From: Chryseobacterium gleum
GTDB lineage: Bacteria > Bacteroidota > Bacteroidia > Flavobacteriales_D > Crocinitomicaceae
Direction: 5' to 3'
Assembly: GCA_945862165.1 (NCBI GenBank)
Contig: CAMAXI010000002.1
Span: 124,001-188,000, forward strand
Length of the DNA stretch: 64,000 nucleotides
Below are positions 16,728 to 25,805 of this stretch, in pieces (positions within the stretch are counted from its first letter, which is position 1; each line of letters opens with the position of its first letter). Both the position numbers and the translations under genes were made by a program. The notes under the pieces were generated by a model. That model was not told the origin of the DNA. It did not search any database and saw only the letters and a program-made list of their open reading frames with translations.

Positions 16728-17780
16728 CTATTTAAACTCCCAATTATAGGTATCTAAATCCGTAACACACGCAGTCAATAAATCAATACTCGCCTGAATG
16801 TCATCTTTGTTCGCCATTTCGATCACTTGATGTAAATGTCTTGTAGGTACAGAAACCGCTCCTGCAATAGATCCTCCTTGAGTCATCCGTTGAATACCTG
16901 CTGTATCTGTCCCGCCTGCAGTTAAGATCTCTGGCTGCCATTTGATTTGATGTTTATCTGCTGTCTTTTTCATGTAATCTACCATACGATAATCACAAAT
17001 CGTAGATGCATCCATAATCTTAATTGCAGTACCTTCTCCTAATTTCGTAATCATCTCATGTTCCGCAGCTCCCGGTAAGTCAAAAGCAATAGTCGTATCT
17101 AAACCAAACCCAAAATCTGGATTAATTTTTAGAGAAGCTACATTGGCACCACGAATTCCTACCTCCTCTTGTACAGTAAATACCCCGTAAATATCATAAG
17201 GAACTTCTTTTCCTTTTAGGGTTTTGAACATCTCAATCAAAATGAAAACCGCTAAACGATTATCCAAAGATTTAGAATTCACACAATTCCCCATCTCAAT
17301 AAACTCACGCTCACGTGTAATTGGATCCCCAATCGAAATATGTTCCAATACTTCTTCTTTAGACAAACCTGTATCGATAAAATAATCCGTCAATTTAGCG
17401 ACTTTATTACGCTCATCCGGAGTCATGACGTGGATTGGTTTAGAAGCCATCACACCGATAATATCTTTTTTACCATGAATAATTACACGCTGTGCTGTCA
17501 ATGTTTTTGGATCAAAACCACCTAAAGTAGTTACGCGAATAAAACCTTTATCATCAATATGCGTTACCATGAATCCGATTTCATCCATGTGCGCACCGAT
17601 CATTACGCGCTTGTCTTCTTTCCCTTTTTTAACTGCGTAAACGTTTCCTAAATTATCGGTTGAAAGTTCGTCTACAAAACCTTCCAATTCTTTCATTACC
17701 AAGGCACGAACTTGTTGCTCAAATCCAGATGTGCCAGGTGTTTTACATATTTCTGCTAATAATTGTATGTCTAATGCCAT
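16728..17780 (-). CDS. M42 family metallopeptidase (tetrahedral aminopeptidase type)
   Basis: M42 enzymes are cytosolic di-metal aminopeptidases that form large cages and degrade short peptides; older annotations call them endoglucanases. The 350-residue protein shows the metal and catalytic motifs in order: GAHMDEIGF (about 66-74), NSKSLDNRLAVF, VQEEVGIRGA with the catalytic Glu pair, and GGTDTAGIQ. It has no signal peptide. Length and motif set are normal for the family. The DUF6495-like gene lies 35 bases upstream and could be in the same transcript. Confidence 0.9.
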   Translation of the reverse strand: MALDIQLLAEICKTPGTSGFEQQVRALVMKELEGFVDELSTDNLGNVYAVKKGKEDKRVMIGAHMDEIGFMVTHIDDKGFIRVTTLGGFDPKTLTAQRVIIHGKKDIIGVMASKPIHVMTPDERNKVAKLTDYFIDTGLSKEEVLEHISIGDPITREREFIEMGNCVNSKSLDNRLAVFILIEMFKTLKGKEVPYDIYGVFTVQEEVGIRGANVASLKINPDFGFGLDTTIAFDLPGAAEHEMITKLGEGTAIKIMDASTICDYRMVDYMKKTADKHQIKWQPEILTAGGTDTAGIQRMTQGGSIAGAVSVPTRHLHQVIEMANKDDIQASIDLLTACVTDLDTYNWEFK

Positions 17781-17815
17781 GAGTTTTATTTTTTAGAAAG
17801 GTAAGAAATATTTTT

Positions 17816-18292
17816 TTAGTCAACCACCTCCAATAACAACTTCCAAAATTCGTCCGAGGATTTCACACATCCCTGCTCGATCATCTGATGAATTTCTTCT
17901 TCGCGTTGTTTCGTGTAGGCTTTTGTATGTTTAAAAAATCCAACCTGTTTAGGATAAACAGTTAGAGCTTCATGAATAGATTCAGGAGTTTCAAAAGTTA
18001 CCCCATCTGTTTCTGTGTCTTTTTTTTGCAAGCCAATCATCTCTATGGTATCCTTCCCAAGATTAAACACCAAACAAGCATCTTTGCTACGATGTTCTAA
18101 ATAAGAAATATTTTCATATACACGTTGTAACACTTGATCACTAAACAGTCCAACTAAGTCTTGGGCTGTTTCGGGTGTATCAAGATTCATTCGTTCCCAC
18201 TCCTCCTTGTAAACGTGATTAATGATCAAAAACTGCTTTAACTCTTCTTCTAGATGAGTTAATTCTTCGGAGGTGAGCATTCTGTATTTCAT
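17816..18292 (-). CDS. Conserved Flavobacteriia protein, DUF6495-like
   Basis: This 158-residue cytoplasmic protein starts MKYRMLTSEELTHLEEELKQ, then FLIINHVYKEEW and LFSDQVLQRVYENISYLEHRS. I match this pattern from memory to the small uncharacterised family DUF6495 of Flavobacteriia, which begins MKY-x-R/M-L-T. It has no catalytic motif I can name. It lies just outside the terminator that bounds the 18.3-21.1 kb islet, so before any insertion its upstream neighbour may have been sucB. Function unknown. Confidence 0.55.
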   Translation of the reverse strand: MKYRMLTSEELTHLEEELKQFLIINHVYKEEWERMNLDTPETAQDLVGLFSDQVLQRVYENISYLEHRSKDACLVFNLGKDTIEMIGLQKKDTETDGVTFETPESIHEALTVYPKQVGFFKHTKAYTKQREEEIHQMIEQGCVKSSDEFWKLLLEVVD

Positions 18293-18332
18293 AACGGGAA
18301 AATTGATGGGTAAAGGTAATTATTTGTCGTAA

Positions 18333-18363
18333 AAAAAACCGCCAACTTTTCAGCTGACGGTTT
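18333..18363 (-). terminator. Rho-independent terminator, copy 1 of an identical pair
   Basis: On the minus strand AACCGTCAGCTG and GTTGGCGGTT form a hairpin around an AAAA loop, followed by a run of eight T. It lies downstream of the TM2 gene. The same 31 bases in the same orientation occur at 21091-21121 after sucB. Confidence 0.8.
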
Positions 18364-18388
18364 CAAATCAATATTCCTTATTAGATAT

Positions 18389-18775
18389 TTAGAATTTCTT
18401 CATAAAAATCATAAATAGATCTACACAAGCCCAAATTCCAAAACCGCCCATTGTCAAAATAAATAAGATATTCCAACCAGTTGGTTTACCTCTATACCAT
18501 CTATGACCTGCTAAACTCCAAAATAAACCAAATAATAATAATGTTATTATAAATTCTTTGTCACTCATTGACGATCTTCTAGGAGAGTTCATCTTTTTAA
18601 GATGCTTACTTGAACTTTCATTTTTAACAATATCGTCACTCGTTTCAATATTATTTTTTGTTTCAATTGAGGTAAATTCATTTTTAACCTCTTCATTTTT
18701 TACAGGAAATGATGCATTAACACCACCTGAAATTAAAAAAATTGCAATTATTAAACTGAAAATTATTTTTTTCAT
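18389..18775 (-). CDS. TM2 domain-containing membrane protein
   Basis: This 128-residue protein has a signal peptide (MKKIIFSLIIAIFLISGGVNA), a short polar linker with repeated Lys-Asn-Glu, and a C-terminal TM2 domain (about 72-126). The TM2 domain consists of two hydrophobic helices around the turn AGHRWYRGKPTGW and ends FGIWACVDLFMIFM. The TM2 signature is usually G-x-H-R-F-Y-x-G-(K/R); here it reads GHRWYRGK. Function of TM2 proteins is not established. It ends 26 bases before the terminator hairpin. Confidence 0.8.
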   Translation of the reverse strand: MKKIIFSLIIAIFLISGGVNASFPVKNEEVKNEFTSIETKNNIETSDDIVKNESSSKHLKKMNSPRRSSMSDKEFIITLLLFGLFWSLAGHRWYRGKPTGWNILFILTMGGFGIWACVDLFMIFMKKF

Positions 18776-18813
18776 CTTTTATTTAAATTTACGTGTTAAA
18801 ATCTTACTAATAT

Positions 18814-19158
18814 TTATTGTTTTACATATGTTTCCCCATCTAAAATCATCTCCATTTGACCAGGGTAATCTATAGAAGCTTTAGGTGCTTGATCAATCGT
18901 AAAATTGGTTGATATAAACGACACTTTTAAAGACAATTTAGATCCTTCAATAATAACTCGTCCATTAGTTACATTTTTAGTAACTCCACCTTTTTTATAG
19001 TCATATGTACCTCTTCCTTCAGACTTTAATGATAAAGTTGCATATTGGCTATACCAATCACCTACATAACTGGCATAATCTCCAGTTAACTCTGTTTTTT
19101 TACATCCAAAAGCCACAAAAACAAGGCTTACTAACGCAATAATTTTTAATTTTTTCAT
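18814..19158 (-). CDS. Small lipoprotein, function unknown
   Basis: This 114-residue protein has a lipoprotein signal peptide (MKKLKIIALVSLVFVAFGC, lipobox VAFGC, lipidated Cys19). The short beta-rich body has GDWYSQYATLSLKSEGRGTYDYKK, a lipocalin-like/META-like pattern of a small beta barrel, but I cannot assign a family. A hexanucleotide repeat (19186-19220) lies 28 bases upstream of the start in the promoter region. The TM2 gene follows 38 bases downstream. Confidence 0.65.
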   Translation of the reverse strand: MKKLKIIALVSLVFVAFGCKKTELTGDYASYVGDWYSQYATLSLKSEGRGTYDYKKGGVTKNVTNGRVIIEGSKLSLKVSFISTNFTIDQAPKASIDYPGQMEMILDGETYVKQ

Positions 19159-19185
19159 AATATTTTATTTGTTTAAAATGCAAAT

Positions 19186-19220
19186 ATTACAATTACAATT
19201 ACAATTACAATTACAATTAC
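19186..19220. repeat. Hexanucleotide tandem repeat (AATTAC)n in a promoter region
   Basis: Five full copies of AATTAC plus a leading ATTAC (35 bases, uninterrupted) lie between the lipoprotein gene (start 19158) and the divergent gene at 19288. On the minus strand each unit offers a TTG, the core of the -33 element. A -7-like AATATTTG follows toward the lipoprotein gene. Confidence 0.9.
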
Positions 19221-19287
19221 TAAAAAATTATCAACAATTTTTTTTAAAAATCTATCTGTTAGTTAATTAAAAATTTAATTTTGTTTA

Positions 19288-20124
19288 ATGAGACATCAAA
19301 TATTAACACTATTTTATTTTATAATTTTACCATTTTTCTATATAGCCCAACTTGAGAGAAAACAACTTTATATAGGATATTTAACCACGGAAAACAAGGA
19401 AGTTTTTACTTACCAAATTGATTTTAGTTTAGACAAAGAAAATAAAGTTAAGGGTGAATCCACGACGGATATCTATGGAAAAGATAAAACCAAATCAATT
19501 ATTACTGGTAATTATAATGCACAGAAAAACACTTTATCATTCAAAGAAATTCAAAATACTTCTACAAAATCAAAAGCCTTAAAAGAGGAATTCTGTTTTA
19601 TTGAAAGTCAGGATTTACAATTAAAAAAAATTGGAGATAAAGAAATTCTTACTGGTAAATTTTATGGAAGATTAACAAACGGTAGATTGTGTGCGAAAGG
19701 AAAAATATTCCTGACAAGCAAGGAAAATTCAATAATTGAACCGATAAATAAATCTTCATTAGATTCAATATTAAATGCAAAACTTACATTTAAAACATTA
19801 GTAGCTAATAATTCGATCTCAATTCCATGGAAGTCAAAAACACTTAATTTTTATGTGTGGGATGGTTCAAACGAAGACAATGATGTAATATCCATCTATT
19901 ATAACAACTCCCTAATCCGAGAAAAAATTATCCTAAAAAATAAAAAAGAACGTATAACAATACCAATTACATCAAATTCCGAGAGTAAACTTAAAATTCA
20001 AGCGGTTTCGTTAGGTAAAGAAGGAAAAAACACTGTTAATCTTCTTTTTGTGGATAATGAAACCATTTATCCCTTCATCTCTATTTTAATTCAAGGAGAA
20101 AGTGTCATTTTTGATTTAAAATAA
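19288..20124 (+). CDS. Hypothetical secreted protein
   Basis: This 278-residue protein has a short signal peptide (MRHQILTLFYFIILPFFYIAQ) and a body rich in Lys, Asn, Thr and predicted strands. Residues 25-150 resemble small beta-barrel ligand-binding or heat-shock-lipoprotein-like folds (YIGYLTTENKEVFTYQIDFSLD, ITGNYNAQKNTLSFKEI). Residues 165-278 look like an immunoglobulin-like region, including FYVWDGSNEDNDVISIYYN, a strand pattern I have seen in other Bacteroidota surface proteins. I cannot name a family. It is the only + strand gene in the islet and is very AT-rich compared with the flanking core genes. It converges with the ORF6N gene, five bases apart. Confidence 0.6.
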   Translation: MRHQILTLFYFIILPFFYIAQLERKQLYIGYLTTENKEVFTYQIDFSLDKENKVKGESTTDIYGKDKTKSIITGNYNAQKNTLSFKEIQNTSTKSKALKEEFCFIESQDLQLKKIGDKEILTGKFYGRLTNGRLCAKGKIFLTSKENSIIEPINKSSLDSILNAKLTFKTLVANNSISIPWKSKTLNFYVWDGSNEDNDVISIYYNNSLIREKIILKNKKERITIPITSNSESKLKIQAVSLGKEGKNTVNLLFVDNETIYPFISILIQGESVIFDLK

Positions 20125-20129
20125 AAAAA

Positions 20130-21005
20130 CTACATTGATTCTGTAGAATTTAATCTCGCTAATAATTCTTGTAATAAGTCATTCATCTTTGAAAATGCAA
20201 ACCATTTTTTTCCTAAATCTTTAAGGGAAGCACCTAAATGATATAATTCATTTTCATCAATGATTAAAAATCGATCGTGACTTTTCTTTAATTGTGAAAT
20301 TTCAATTTTAGGATATTGTTCGTGGTGTTTTACTAACGTTAACTTAAATTTATCATTTAATTGAGATGTAAACACACTTGCTTTCACACGTTCATTTCTA
20401 TGAGCAAGCATTATTAACGTGTTCTCATCCATATAATTATCAATCAAAATAATAGAAAATTTAGCGCTTTTTATCAAATCAATTGCAAATTTGTAAGCAT
20501 CAAAAATTTGACCATCATAAAAAACACCTTGTTTTTGAGGTAAATCATTTTGTCTCATTATTTCAAACAATTGATTCACTTTTTTATCTGTAAACTGTTG
20601 ATTTATCTCAATAGATGAAATTCTAGAAGTTAATGCCTGATTTGTAAGAATAGAATGCCTCATTGTAACAAAAGCATTCATAATTTGTATACTCACTTGG
20701 ATTGCAATATCGCTTCTTAATACACTAGACAACATTGCTACTCCTTGCTCTGTGAATGCGAAAGGTAAACTTGATGAATGTTTTAAGAAATGGAACCGGT
20801 CACAAATTGTGACCAGTTGATCAAATTCATTTTTAGTTAATTGAAAACGAAATTCTTCTGGGAATCTTTCTATGTTTCTTTTTACAGCTTGATTTAATAC
20901 TTTAGTATCAACTTGATAGATTTTTGCTAAATCCTTATCTATTAATATTTGTTTTCCTCTTAAGACTAAAATTTGTTGTTGAATCGCTATTTCTGAAGTG
21001 AGCAT
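20130..21005 (-). CDS. ORF6N domain protein with C-terminal PLD-like (HKD-related) motif
   Basis: The protein has 291 residues. Residues about 8-100 form an ORF6N domain, a DNA-binding domain known from phage and mobile-element proteins. Its signatures are ILVLRGKQILIDKDLAKIY, RNIERFPEEFRFQLT and FTEQGVAMLSSVL. A coiled linker (125-155) follows. The C-terminal part (160-275) reads FDAYKFAIDLIKSAKFSIILIDNY, then SHDRFLIIDENELYHLGASLKDLG. This resembles one half of the phospholipase D superfamily, with HDRFLIID (243-250) in place of HxK(x)4D and a following GAS. Whether it has nuclease activity is unknown. ORF6N proteins are frequent in mobile regions, in line with the islet context. It stands 86 bases before the second terminator copy. 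Confidence 0.8.
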   Translation of the reverse strand: MLTSEIAIQQQILVLRGKQILIDKDLAKIYQVDTKVLNQAVKRNIERFPEEFRFQLTKNEFDQLVTICDRFHFLKHSSSLPFAFTEQGVAMLSSVLRSDIAIQVSIQIMNAFVTMRHSILTNQALTSRISSIEINQQFTDKKVNQLFEIMRQNDLPQKQGVFYDGQIFDAYKFAIDLIKSAKFSIILIDNYMDENTLIMLAHRNERVKASVFTSQLNDKFKLTLVKHHEQYPKIEISQLKKSHDRFLIIDENELYHLGASLKDLGKKWFAFSKMNDLLQELLARLNSTESM

Positions 21006-21090
21006 TATCTTGTTTTAATTTAAAGATAACGAAAAAGATTAAAAAATAATCAATAAAAAACTAATATTTAATCTTTTTTAATCTCCATAC

Positions 21091-21121
21091 AAAAAACCGC
21101 CAACTTTTCAGCTGACGGTTT
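21091..21121 (-). terminator. Rho-independent terminator after sucB, copy 2 of an identical pair
   Basis: The hairpin is identical to 18333-18363 and in the same orientation. It lies 32 bases downstream of the sucB stop codon on the minus strand, with a T-rich tail. It ends the sucAB transcript. Confidence 0.85.
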
Positions 21122-21129
21122 ACTATATT

Positions 21130-21152
21130 GTCACATTGAGATTGTCGAAATG
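21130..21152. repeat. Dispersed element related to TTGAGCTTGTCGAAA
   Basis: GTCACATTGAGATTGTCGAA, plus ATG, sits directly after the sucB stop codon and resembles the element at 15523-15565. It may be a short member of the same intergenic family. Confidence 0.4.
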
Positions 21153-22415
21153 TTATAATCCCAAAAGTACTGCTAAAGGATCTTTACCTCCGAATATCAT
21201 TCTTTCTGGATTTTCTAACATCTCTTTCACTTTCACTAAGAAACCAACAGATTCCTTGCCGTCGATGATTCTGTGGTCGTAGGAAAGCGCTACATACATG
21301 ATTGGACGAATTTCAACCTTGCCATTAATCGCTACTGGACGCTCAACAATATTGTGCATACCTAAAATGGCAGATTGTGGAGGATTAATGATAGGTGTAG
21401 ATAACATAGATCCAAATACTCCGCCATTTGTAATGGTAAATGTTCCACCTGTCATATCATCTGGTGTGATTTTTCCATCACGTGCTTTAATTGCCAAACG
21501 CTTAATTTCGCGCTCAATCTCAGCTAATGTCATTTGCTCCGCATTGCGAACTACTGGTACCATCAATCCTTTAGGTGAAGATACTGCAATTCCTATGTCT
21601 GCATAATTGTGGAAAATAATCTCATTTCCATCAATTTGACCATTAACTGCTGGATACATATTTAACGCTTCCGTCACTGCTTTCGTAAAGAAAGACATAA
21701 ATCCTAAATTCACTTCGTGGAATTTTGCAAAACTATCTTTGTATTTCGCACGTAAATCCATAATTGGTTTCATATCCACCTCGTTGAAAGTAGTCAACAT
21801 CGCTGTTTCGTTTTTAACAGCAACTAAACGTTCTGCAATTTTACGACGCATCATCGACATTTTCTCACGCGACTGCTCTCTTGTACCACCCCAACCTTGC
21901 GTTGCATCCGCAGATATACCAGCAGACATCGCCGCTACTACATCTTGCTTCGTGATACGACCATCATTACCAGATGCCGCTACTTTATGCGCAGGAATAT
22001 TATTTTCCGCCATAATTTTTGCAGCAGCAACAGAAGGTGTTCCACTAGCATACGATGTTTTTTCGTTAACGGGATTTGGAGAAGGAGCTGTAGTTTTTGT
22101 TTCAACCGATTTTGGTGATTCAACAACTGGCGCTTCTTCTTTAACAACAGGAGCTACACTTCCTTCCGGACGAGCAGCAGATGTATCAATCAAACATACT
22201 ACTTGACCTACTTTTACTACATCTCCCTCTTCTGCTTTCAAGGTGATAATTCCACTTTGTTCTGCAGGTAATTCTAATGTCGCTTTATCTGAATCTACTT
22301 CAGCTATCGCTTGATCTTTTTCTACGTAATCTCCATCCGATACCAACCAAGATGCAATTTCTACTTCCGAAATCGATTCTCCTGGGCTAGGTACTTTCAT
22401 TTCTAATACTGACAT
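21153..22415 (-). CDS. sucB: 2-oxoglutarate dehydrogenase E2 (dihydrolipoyl succinyltransferase)
   Basis: E2 passes the succinyl group from lipoamide to CoA in the 2-oxoglutarate dehydrogenase complex of the TCA cycle. The 420-residue protein has an N-terminal lipoyl domain with the modified lysine in [11 protein letters not shown] (K44). A Pro/Ala/Glu-rich linker, the E3-binding domain (about 128-168, [14 protein letters not shown] and GRITKQDVV), and the catalytic acetyltransferase domain with SYDHRIIDG near the C-terminus follow. Length and order are normal. It lies 21 bases after sucA and is closed by a strong terminator. No E3 (lpd) gene is in the window. Confidence 0.95.
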   Translation of the reverse strand: MSVLEMKVPSPGESISEVEIASWLVSDGDYVEKDQAIAEVDSDKATLELPAEQSGIITLKAEEGDVVKVGQVVCLIDTSAARPEGSVAPVVKEEAPVVESPKSVETKTTAPSPNPVNEKTSYASGTPSVAAAKIMAENNIPAHKVAASGNDGRITKQDVVAAMSAGISADATQGWGGTREQSREKMSMMRRKIAERLVAVKNETAMLTTFNEVDMKPIMDLRAKYKDSFAKFHEVNLGFMSFFTKAVTEALNMYPAVNGQIDGNEIIFHNYADIGIAVSSPKGLMVPVVRNAEQMTLAEIEREIKRLAIKARDGKITPDDMTGGTFTITNGGVFGSMLSTPIINPPQSAILGMHNIVERPVAINGKVEIRPIMYVALSYDHRIIDGKESVGFLVKVKEMLENPERMIFGGKDPLAVLLGL

Positions 22416-22436
22416 GCTATATTTGATTTTATAGTG

Positions 22437-25166
22437 TTATTGTTTTGCGTAATTAGTTGCATAGTGAAATAAATCATCATGCAATTTTTTCAATCTACGT
22501 TTATGTAACGATGAAGATCCTTCTGCAGATGCTGCAGATGCTTGACGTGTTATACCAATTAATGGCAAATGTCTTAATGTCATGGCTATATGTCTCCAAG
22601 CACCCATGTTTTCAGGTTCTTCTTGTGTCCAAATTAAATTTTTAGCACCAGGATAACTCGCAACTAGATCGTCAAATTGTTGTTGTGGGAATGGATATAA
22701 TTGCTCGATACGAACAAACGCCATATTTTCAACACCTAATTCAGCTGCCTTTTCAGAAATCTCATAGTAGAACTTACCGGAACAAAAAACAAGCGTATCT
22801 ACTTGATTACGATTTGCGTTTTTGTCATCAATAATTTCTTGGAAACTACCAGTCGCCATTTCATCTAAACTTGAAACAGCACTTGGATAACGTAACAACA
22901 TTTTCGGAGAAAAAACAACCAAAGGTTTTCTAAAATCACGTTTCACTTGACGACGTAATAAATGGAAATGATTCGCTGGAGTAGATGTGTTCACTACTTG
23001 AATGTTATCATCTGCAGCTTGTTGTAAGAAACGCTCCATACGACCGGAAGAGTGCTCTGCTCCTTGTCCTTCGTATCCATGAGGCAATAACATCACCAAT
23101 CCAGATTGTGTCGACCATTTATCTTCTCCAGCAGTAATGAATTGATCAATCATAATTTGAGCGCCATTAAAGAAATCTCCAAATTGTGCTTCCCAAATAA
23201 TCAATCCTTTAGGCGTTGCTAGAGAATACCCGTATTCATATCCAAGTACACCGTATTCAGACAATAAAGAATTATATACACTAAAATTCGCTTGTTTATC
23301 AGCCAACAAATTCAAAGTAATTACTTCTTCTTCAGTATCTTCTGTTTTAACTACTGCATGACGGTGAGAGAAAGTACCACGCTCCACATCTTGACCAGAT
23401 AAACGAACAGGATGACCTTCCACTAATAAGGAAGCATATGCTAACATTTCAGCAGTTCCCCAGTCTAGTTTATCTTCTTTAACCGCATTTAAACGATCTT
23501 CAAAGATTTTAGAAATCTTACGGAAATATTTTTTTCCTTCAGGAAGGGTTGCTAATTTATGTCCTAATTGTTCTAATTGCTTTTTATCTACTCCAGTAGC
23601 TATGGATTTTACAAAATCTTCTGCTGTAGAATGTCTGTAACCCTCCCACGTAGTTTTCAAGAAATCCCAAACAATTGCTTTTTCATTTTGTTTTGAAGCT
23701 GCGTGTTGTTCTTCTAGGTAATTATTGTACCCTTCCTCAATTTCAGTTGCTTTCTCTTTGGTAATAACTCCTTCCGATAAAATCTGTTTTAAATAAATAT
23801 CTTTCGGATTAGGGTGTTTTGCAATAATGTTATATAAATGCGGCTGTGTAAATTTAGGCTCATCTCCTTCGTTGTGACCATATTTACGGTAACACAATAA
23901 ATCAATAAAAATATCACGATGGAATACTTGTCTGTATTCAATCGCCATTTCAACTGCTTGTAAAACTGCTTCTACATCATCTCCATTCACGTGGAAAACT
24001 GGACATAAAGTAGTTTTAGCAACGTCTGTACAATAGGTAGATGAACGTGCATCTAAATAGTTCGTTGTAAATCCAACTTGATTATTTACCACAATGTGAA
24101 CTGTTCCTCCTGCACGGTAACCGTCTAACTGTGCCATTTGAATAACTTCGTAAACAATACCTTGACCTGCAACTGCAGCATCGCCGTGTATCATTACCGG
24201 ACAAACTTTAGACTCATCATAAAAAATTGAATCTAATTTAGCACGTGCTATACCTTGAACAACAGGATCTACCGCCTCTAAGTGAGAAGGATTTGGAGCC
24301 AAAGTCAATCCTACCTTTTTACCACTTTTAGAAGTAATCTCCGAAGTATATCCTTGGTGGTATTTTACATCGCCATCAAAATTTCCTTCAATCTCAAATT
24401 CTTTTCCTTCAAATTCAGAAAAAATATCTTGCGGACGCTTCTCAAAAATATTTGTTAACGTATTTAAACGACCACGGTGAGCCATTCCCATCACGAAATA
24501 CTCAATCCCTAAATCAGCTCCTTTTTGAATTAAGGTATCTAATGCAGGAATCAAAGCTTCTCCACCTTCGACAGAGAAACGTTTTTGACCTACGTATTTT
24601 TTTCCTAAAAAAGCTTCAAAACTTGCTGCTTGATTTAATTTCGAAAATATTTCGATTTTTTTTGCAGCGTCATATTTCGGACGATTTTTAAGTTCTATTT
24701 TATTTCTTATCCACTCTAAACGCTCTGGTTCACGTGTATACATATACTCGATACCAATAGACTGACAATAGGTTTCTTCTAAATGATCAATGATATCTTT
24801 TAATGTCGCTGGACCAATACCAACTTGGGTTCCAGATTGAAAAACGGTTGTCAAATCAGCATCTGTCAACCCAAAGTTTTCAATTGCTAATGTTGGTTCG
24901 TATTTTCTACGATCACGCACTGGATTCGTTTTGGTAAACAAATGTCCACGAGTACGGTACCCATTGATTAAGTTTATTACCTTAAATTCTTTCTGGAAAT
25001 TCTCTGGAATACCTCCTTTTTCATCATAATTTGTTTGAGCAAATTCAAATCCTTCAAAGAATTTTTTCCACCCAATATCAACACTTTCAGGATCTTGCTG
25101 ATATGATTTGTATAAAAAATCAATCGCTGTCACATCCGCATTCCCAACGTAGGTTACTTTATCCAT
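22437..25166 (-). CDS. sucA: 2-oxoglutarate dehydrogenase E1 component
   Basis: E1 is the thiamine-diphosphate-dependent subunit that decarboxylates 2-oxoglutarate. The 909-residue protein starts with the conserved N-terminal segment DFLYKSYQQDPESVDIGWKK, which mediates contact with E2. It has GMAHRGRLNTL, HGDAAVAGQG and NNQVGFTT in the ThDP domain, RKYGHNEGDEP, FSHRHAVV, LLPHGYEGQGAEHSSGR, and the C-terminal QEEPENMGAW. All are hallmark E1o motifs. It is the first gene of the sucAB operon, with about 75 bases of upstream sequence before the toxin gene. The putative -7 box reads TAACTTCG on the minus strand. Confidence 0.96.
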   Translation of the reverse strand: MDKVTYVGNADVTAIDFLYKSYQQDPESVDIGWKKFFEGFEFAQTNYDEKGGIPENFQKEFKVINLINGYRTRGHLFTKTNPVRDRRKYEPTLAIENFGLTDADLTTVFQSGTQVGIGPATLKDIIDHLEETYCQSIGIEYMYTREPERLEWIRNKIELKNRPKYDAAKKIEIFSKLNQAASFEAFLGKKYVGQKRFSVEGGEALIPALDTLIQKGADLGIEYFVMGMAHRGRLNTLTNIFEKRPQDIFSEFEGKEFEIEGNFDGDVKYHQGYTSEITSKSGKKVGLTLAPNPSHLEAVDPVVQGIARAKLDSIFYDESKVCPVMIHGDAAVAGQGIVYEVIQMAQLDGYRAGGTVHIVVNNQVGFTTNYLDARSSTYCTDVAKTTLCPVFHVNGDDVEAVLQAVEMAIEYRQVFHRDIFIDLLCYRKYGHNEGDEPKFTQPHLYNIIAKHPNPKDIYLKQILSEGVITKEKATEIEEGYNNYLEEQHAASKQNEKAIVWDFLKTTWEGYRHSTAEDFVKSIATGVDKKQLEQLGHKLATLPEGKKYFRKISKIFEDRLNAVKEDKLDWGTAEMLAYASLLVEGHPVRLSGQDVERGTFSHRHAVVKTEDTEEEVITLNLLADKQANFSVYNSLLSEYGVLGYEYGYSLATPKGLIIWEAQFGDFFNGAQIMIDQFITAGEDKWSTQSGLVMLLPHGYEGQGAEHSSGRMERFLQQAADDNIQVVNTSTPANHFHLLRRQVKRDFRKPLVVFSPKMLLRYPSAVSSLDEMATGSFQEIIDDKNANRNQVDTLVFCSGKFYYEISEKAAELGVENMAFVRIEQLYPFPQQQFDDLVASYPGAKNLIWTQEEPENMGAWRHIAMTLRHLPLIGITRQASAASAEGSSSLHKRRLKKLHDDLFHYATNYAKQ

Positions 25167-25244
25167 GTTTTTAGAACATTTTTATAGAACAGCGAAGTTA
25201 CAAAGAAAATGTTTTTGAGGGGAAATTTTAGGGGAATATTTAAG

Positions 25245-25544
25245 CTATTTACTTCCTTTAAGTAAATTGTTTTTATTTTTTCTATTGTTCCAAATTCGTA
25301 CAATCAAAATTTCATTTTCATTTACGATGGAATAATAAATAGAAACTTCAGGAATTATTAGAATTGTACGTATATTTTCAATTCCTGTTAAAGGAAATGT
25401 AGTAGGGTTTTTAGTGATTAATAAACATGATTTATCTACCATATATAAAAAATCATGAACTACTTTATCTGAAAAATATTTTTCCAAATAACTAATACAT
25501 TTGTCGTAATCATCTAAAGCTAATTCGGTCCAAATGATTTGCAT
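25245..25544 (-). CDS. RelE/ParE family toxin
   Basis: This 99-residue protein of the type II toxin fold begins IIWTELALDDYDKCISYLEKYFSDKV and ends with the ParE-type strand pair YYSIVNENEILIVRIWNNRKN. ParE-like toxins act on gyrase and RelE-like ones cleave mRNA on the ribosome; the subgroup cannot be decided, but the length and the final R-x-W-x-x-R-K are more ParE-like. Its start overlaps the antitoxin stop by one base (TAATG), as in many toxin-antitoxin operons. It ends 78 bases before sucA. Confidence 0.82.
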   Translation of the reverse strand: MQIIWTELALDDYDKCISYLEKYFSDKVVHDFLYMVDKSCLLITKNPTTFPLTGIENIRTILIIPEVSIYYSIVNENEILIVRIWNNRKNKNNLLKGSK

Positions 25545-25783
25545 TATATAAAATACTTAGGATGGCGATTTTTCATTTCTTCCATTACCTGTTCATTCGA
25601 AAGAATTTTTCCTTCTTTCACTTGATTCAATCCTTCTTCAATCGCTTTAATTTGTTTTTTTGAAAGCGAAGTTTTCTTCTCTTTGTTCTCAACTATTTGT
25701 GATGAAATACCCATTTTATCCAACAATTGATTGATAAAATTAAATTCGATAGAATCTTTGGGAGTTATAACTAATGACTTCAT
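25544..25783 (-). CDS. Antitoxin of the RelE/ParE-type module
   Basis: This 79-residue protein lies directly upstream of the toxin with a one-base overlap. It begins MKSLVITPKDSIEFNFINQLLDKMGI and has a charged helical C-terminus (SLSKKQIKAIEEGLNQVKEGKILSNEQVMEEM). That helix resembles the toxin-binding part of many Bacteroidota antitoxins, in which VEEGLNQVKxG(K/E) often recurs. I see no clear ribbon-helix-helix or HTH motif, so the DNA-binding class is undetermined. Position and size support the role. Confidence 0.75.
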   Translation of the reverse strand: MKSLVITPKDSIEFNFINQLLDKMGISSQIVENKEKKTSLSKKQIKAIEEGLNQVKEGKILSNEQVMEEMKNRHPKYFI

Positions 25784-25805
25784 GACTTAAAAGTTGGTGT
25801 ACAAA

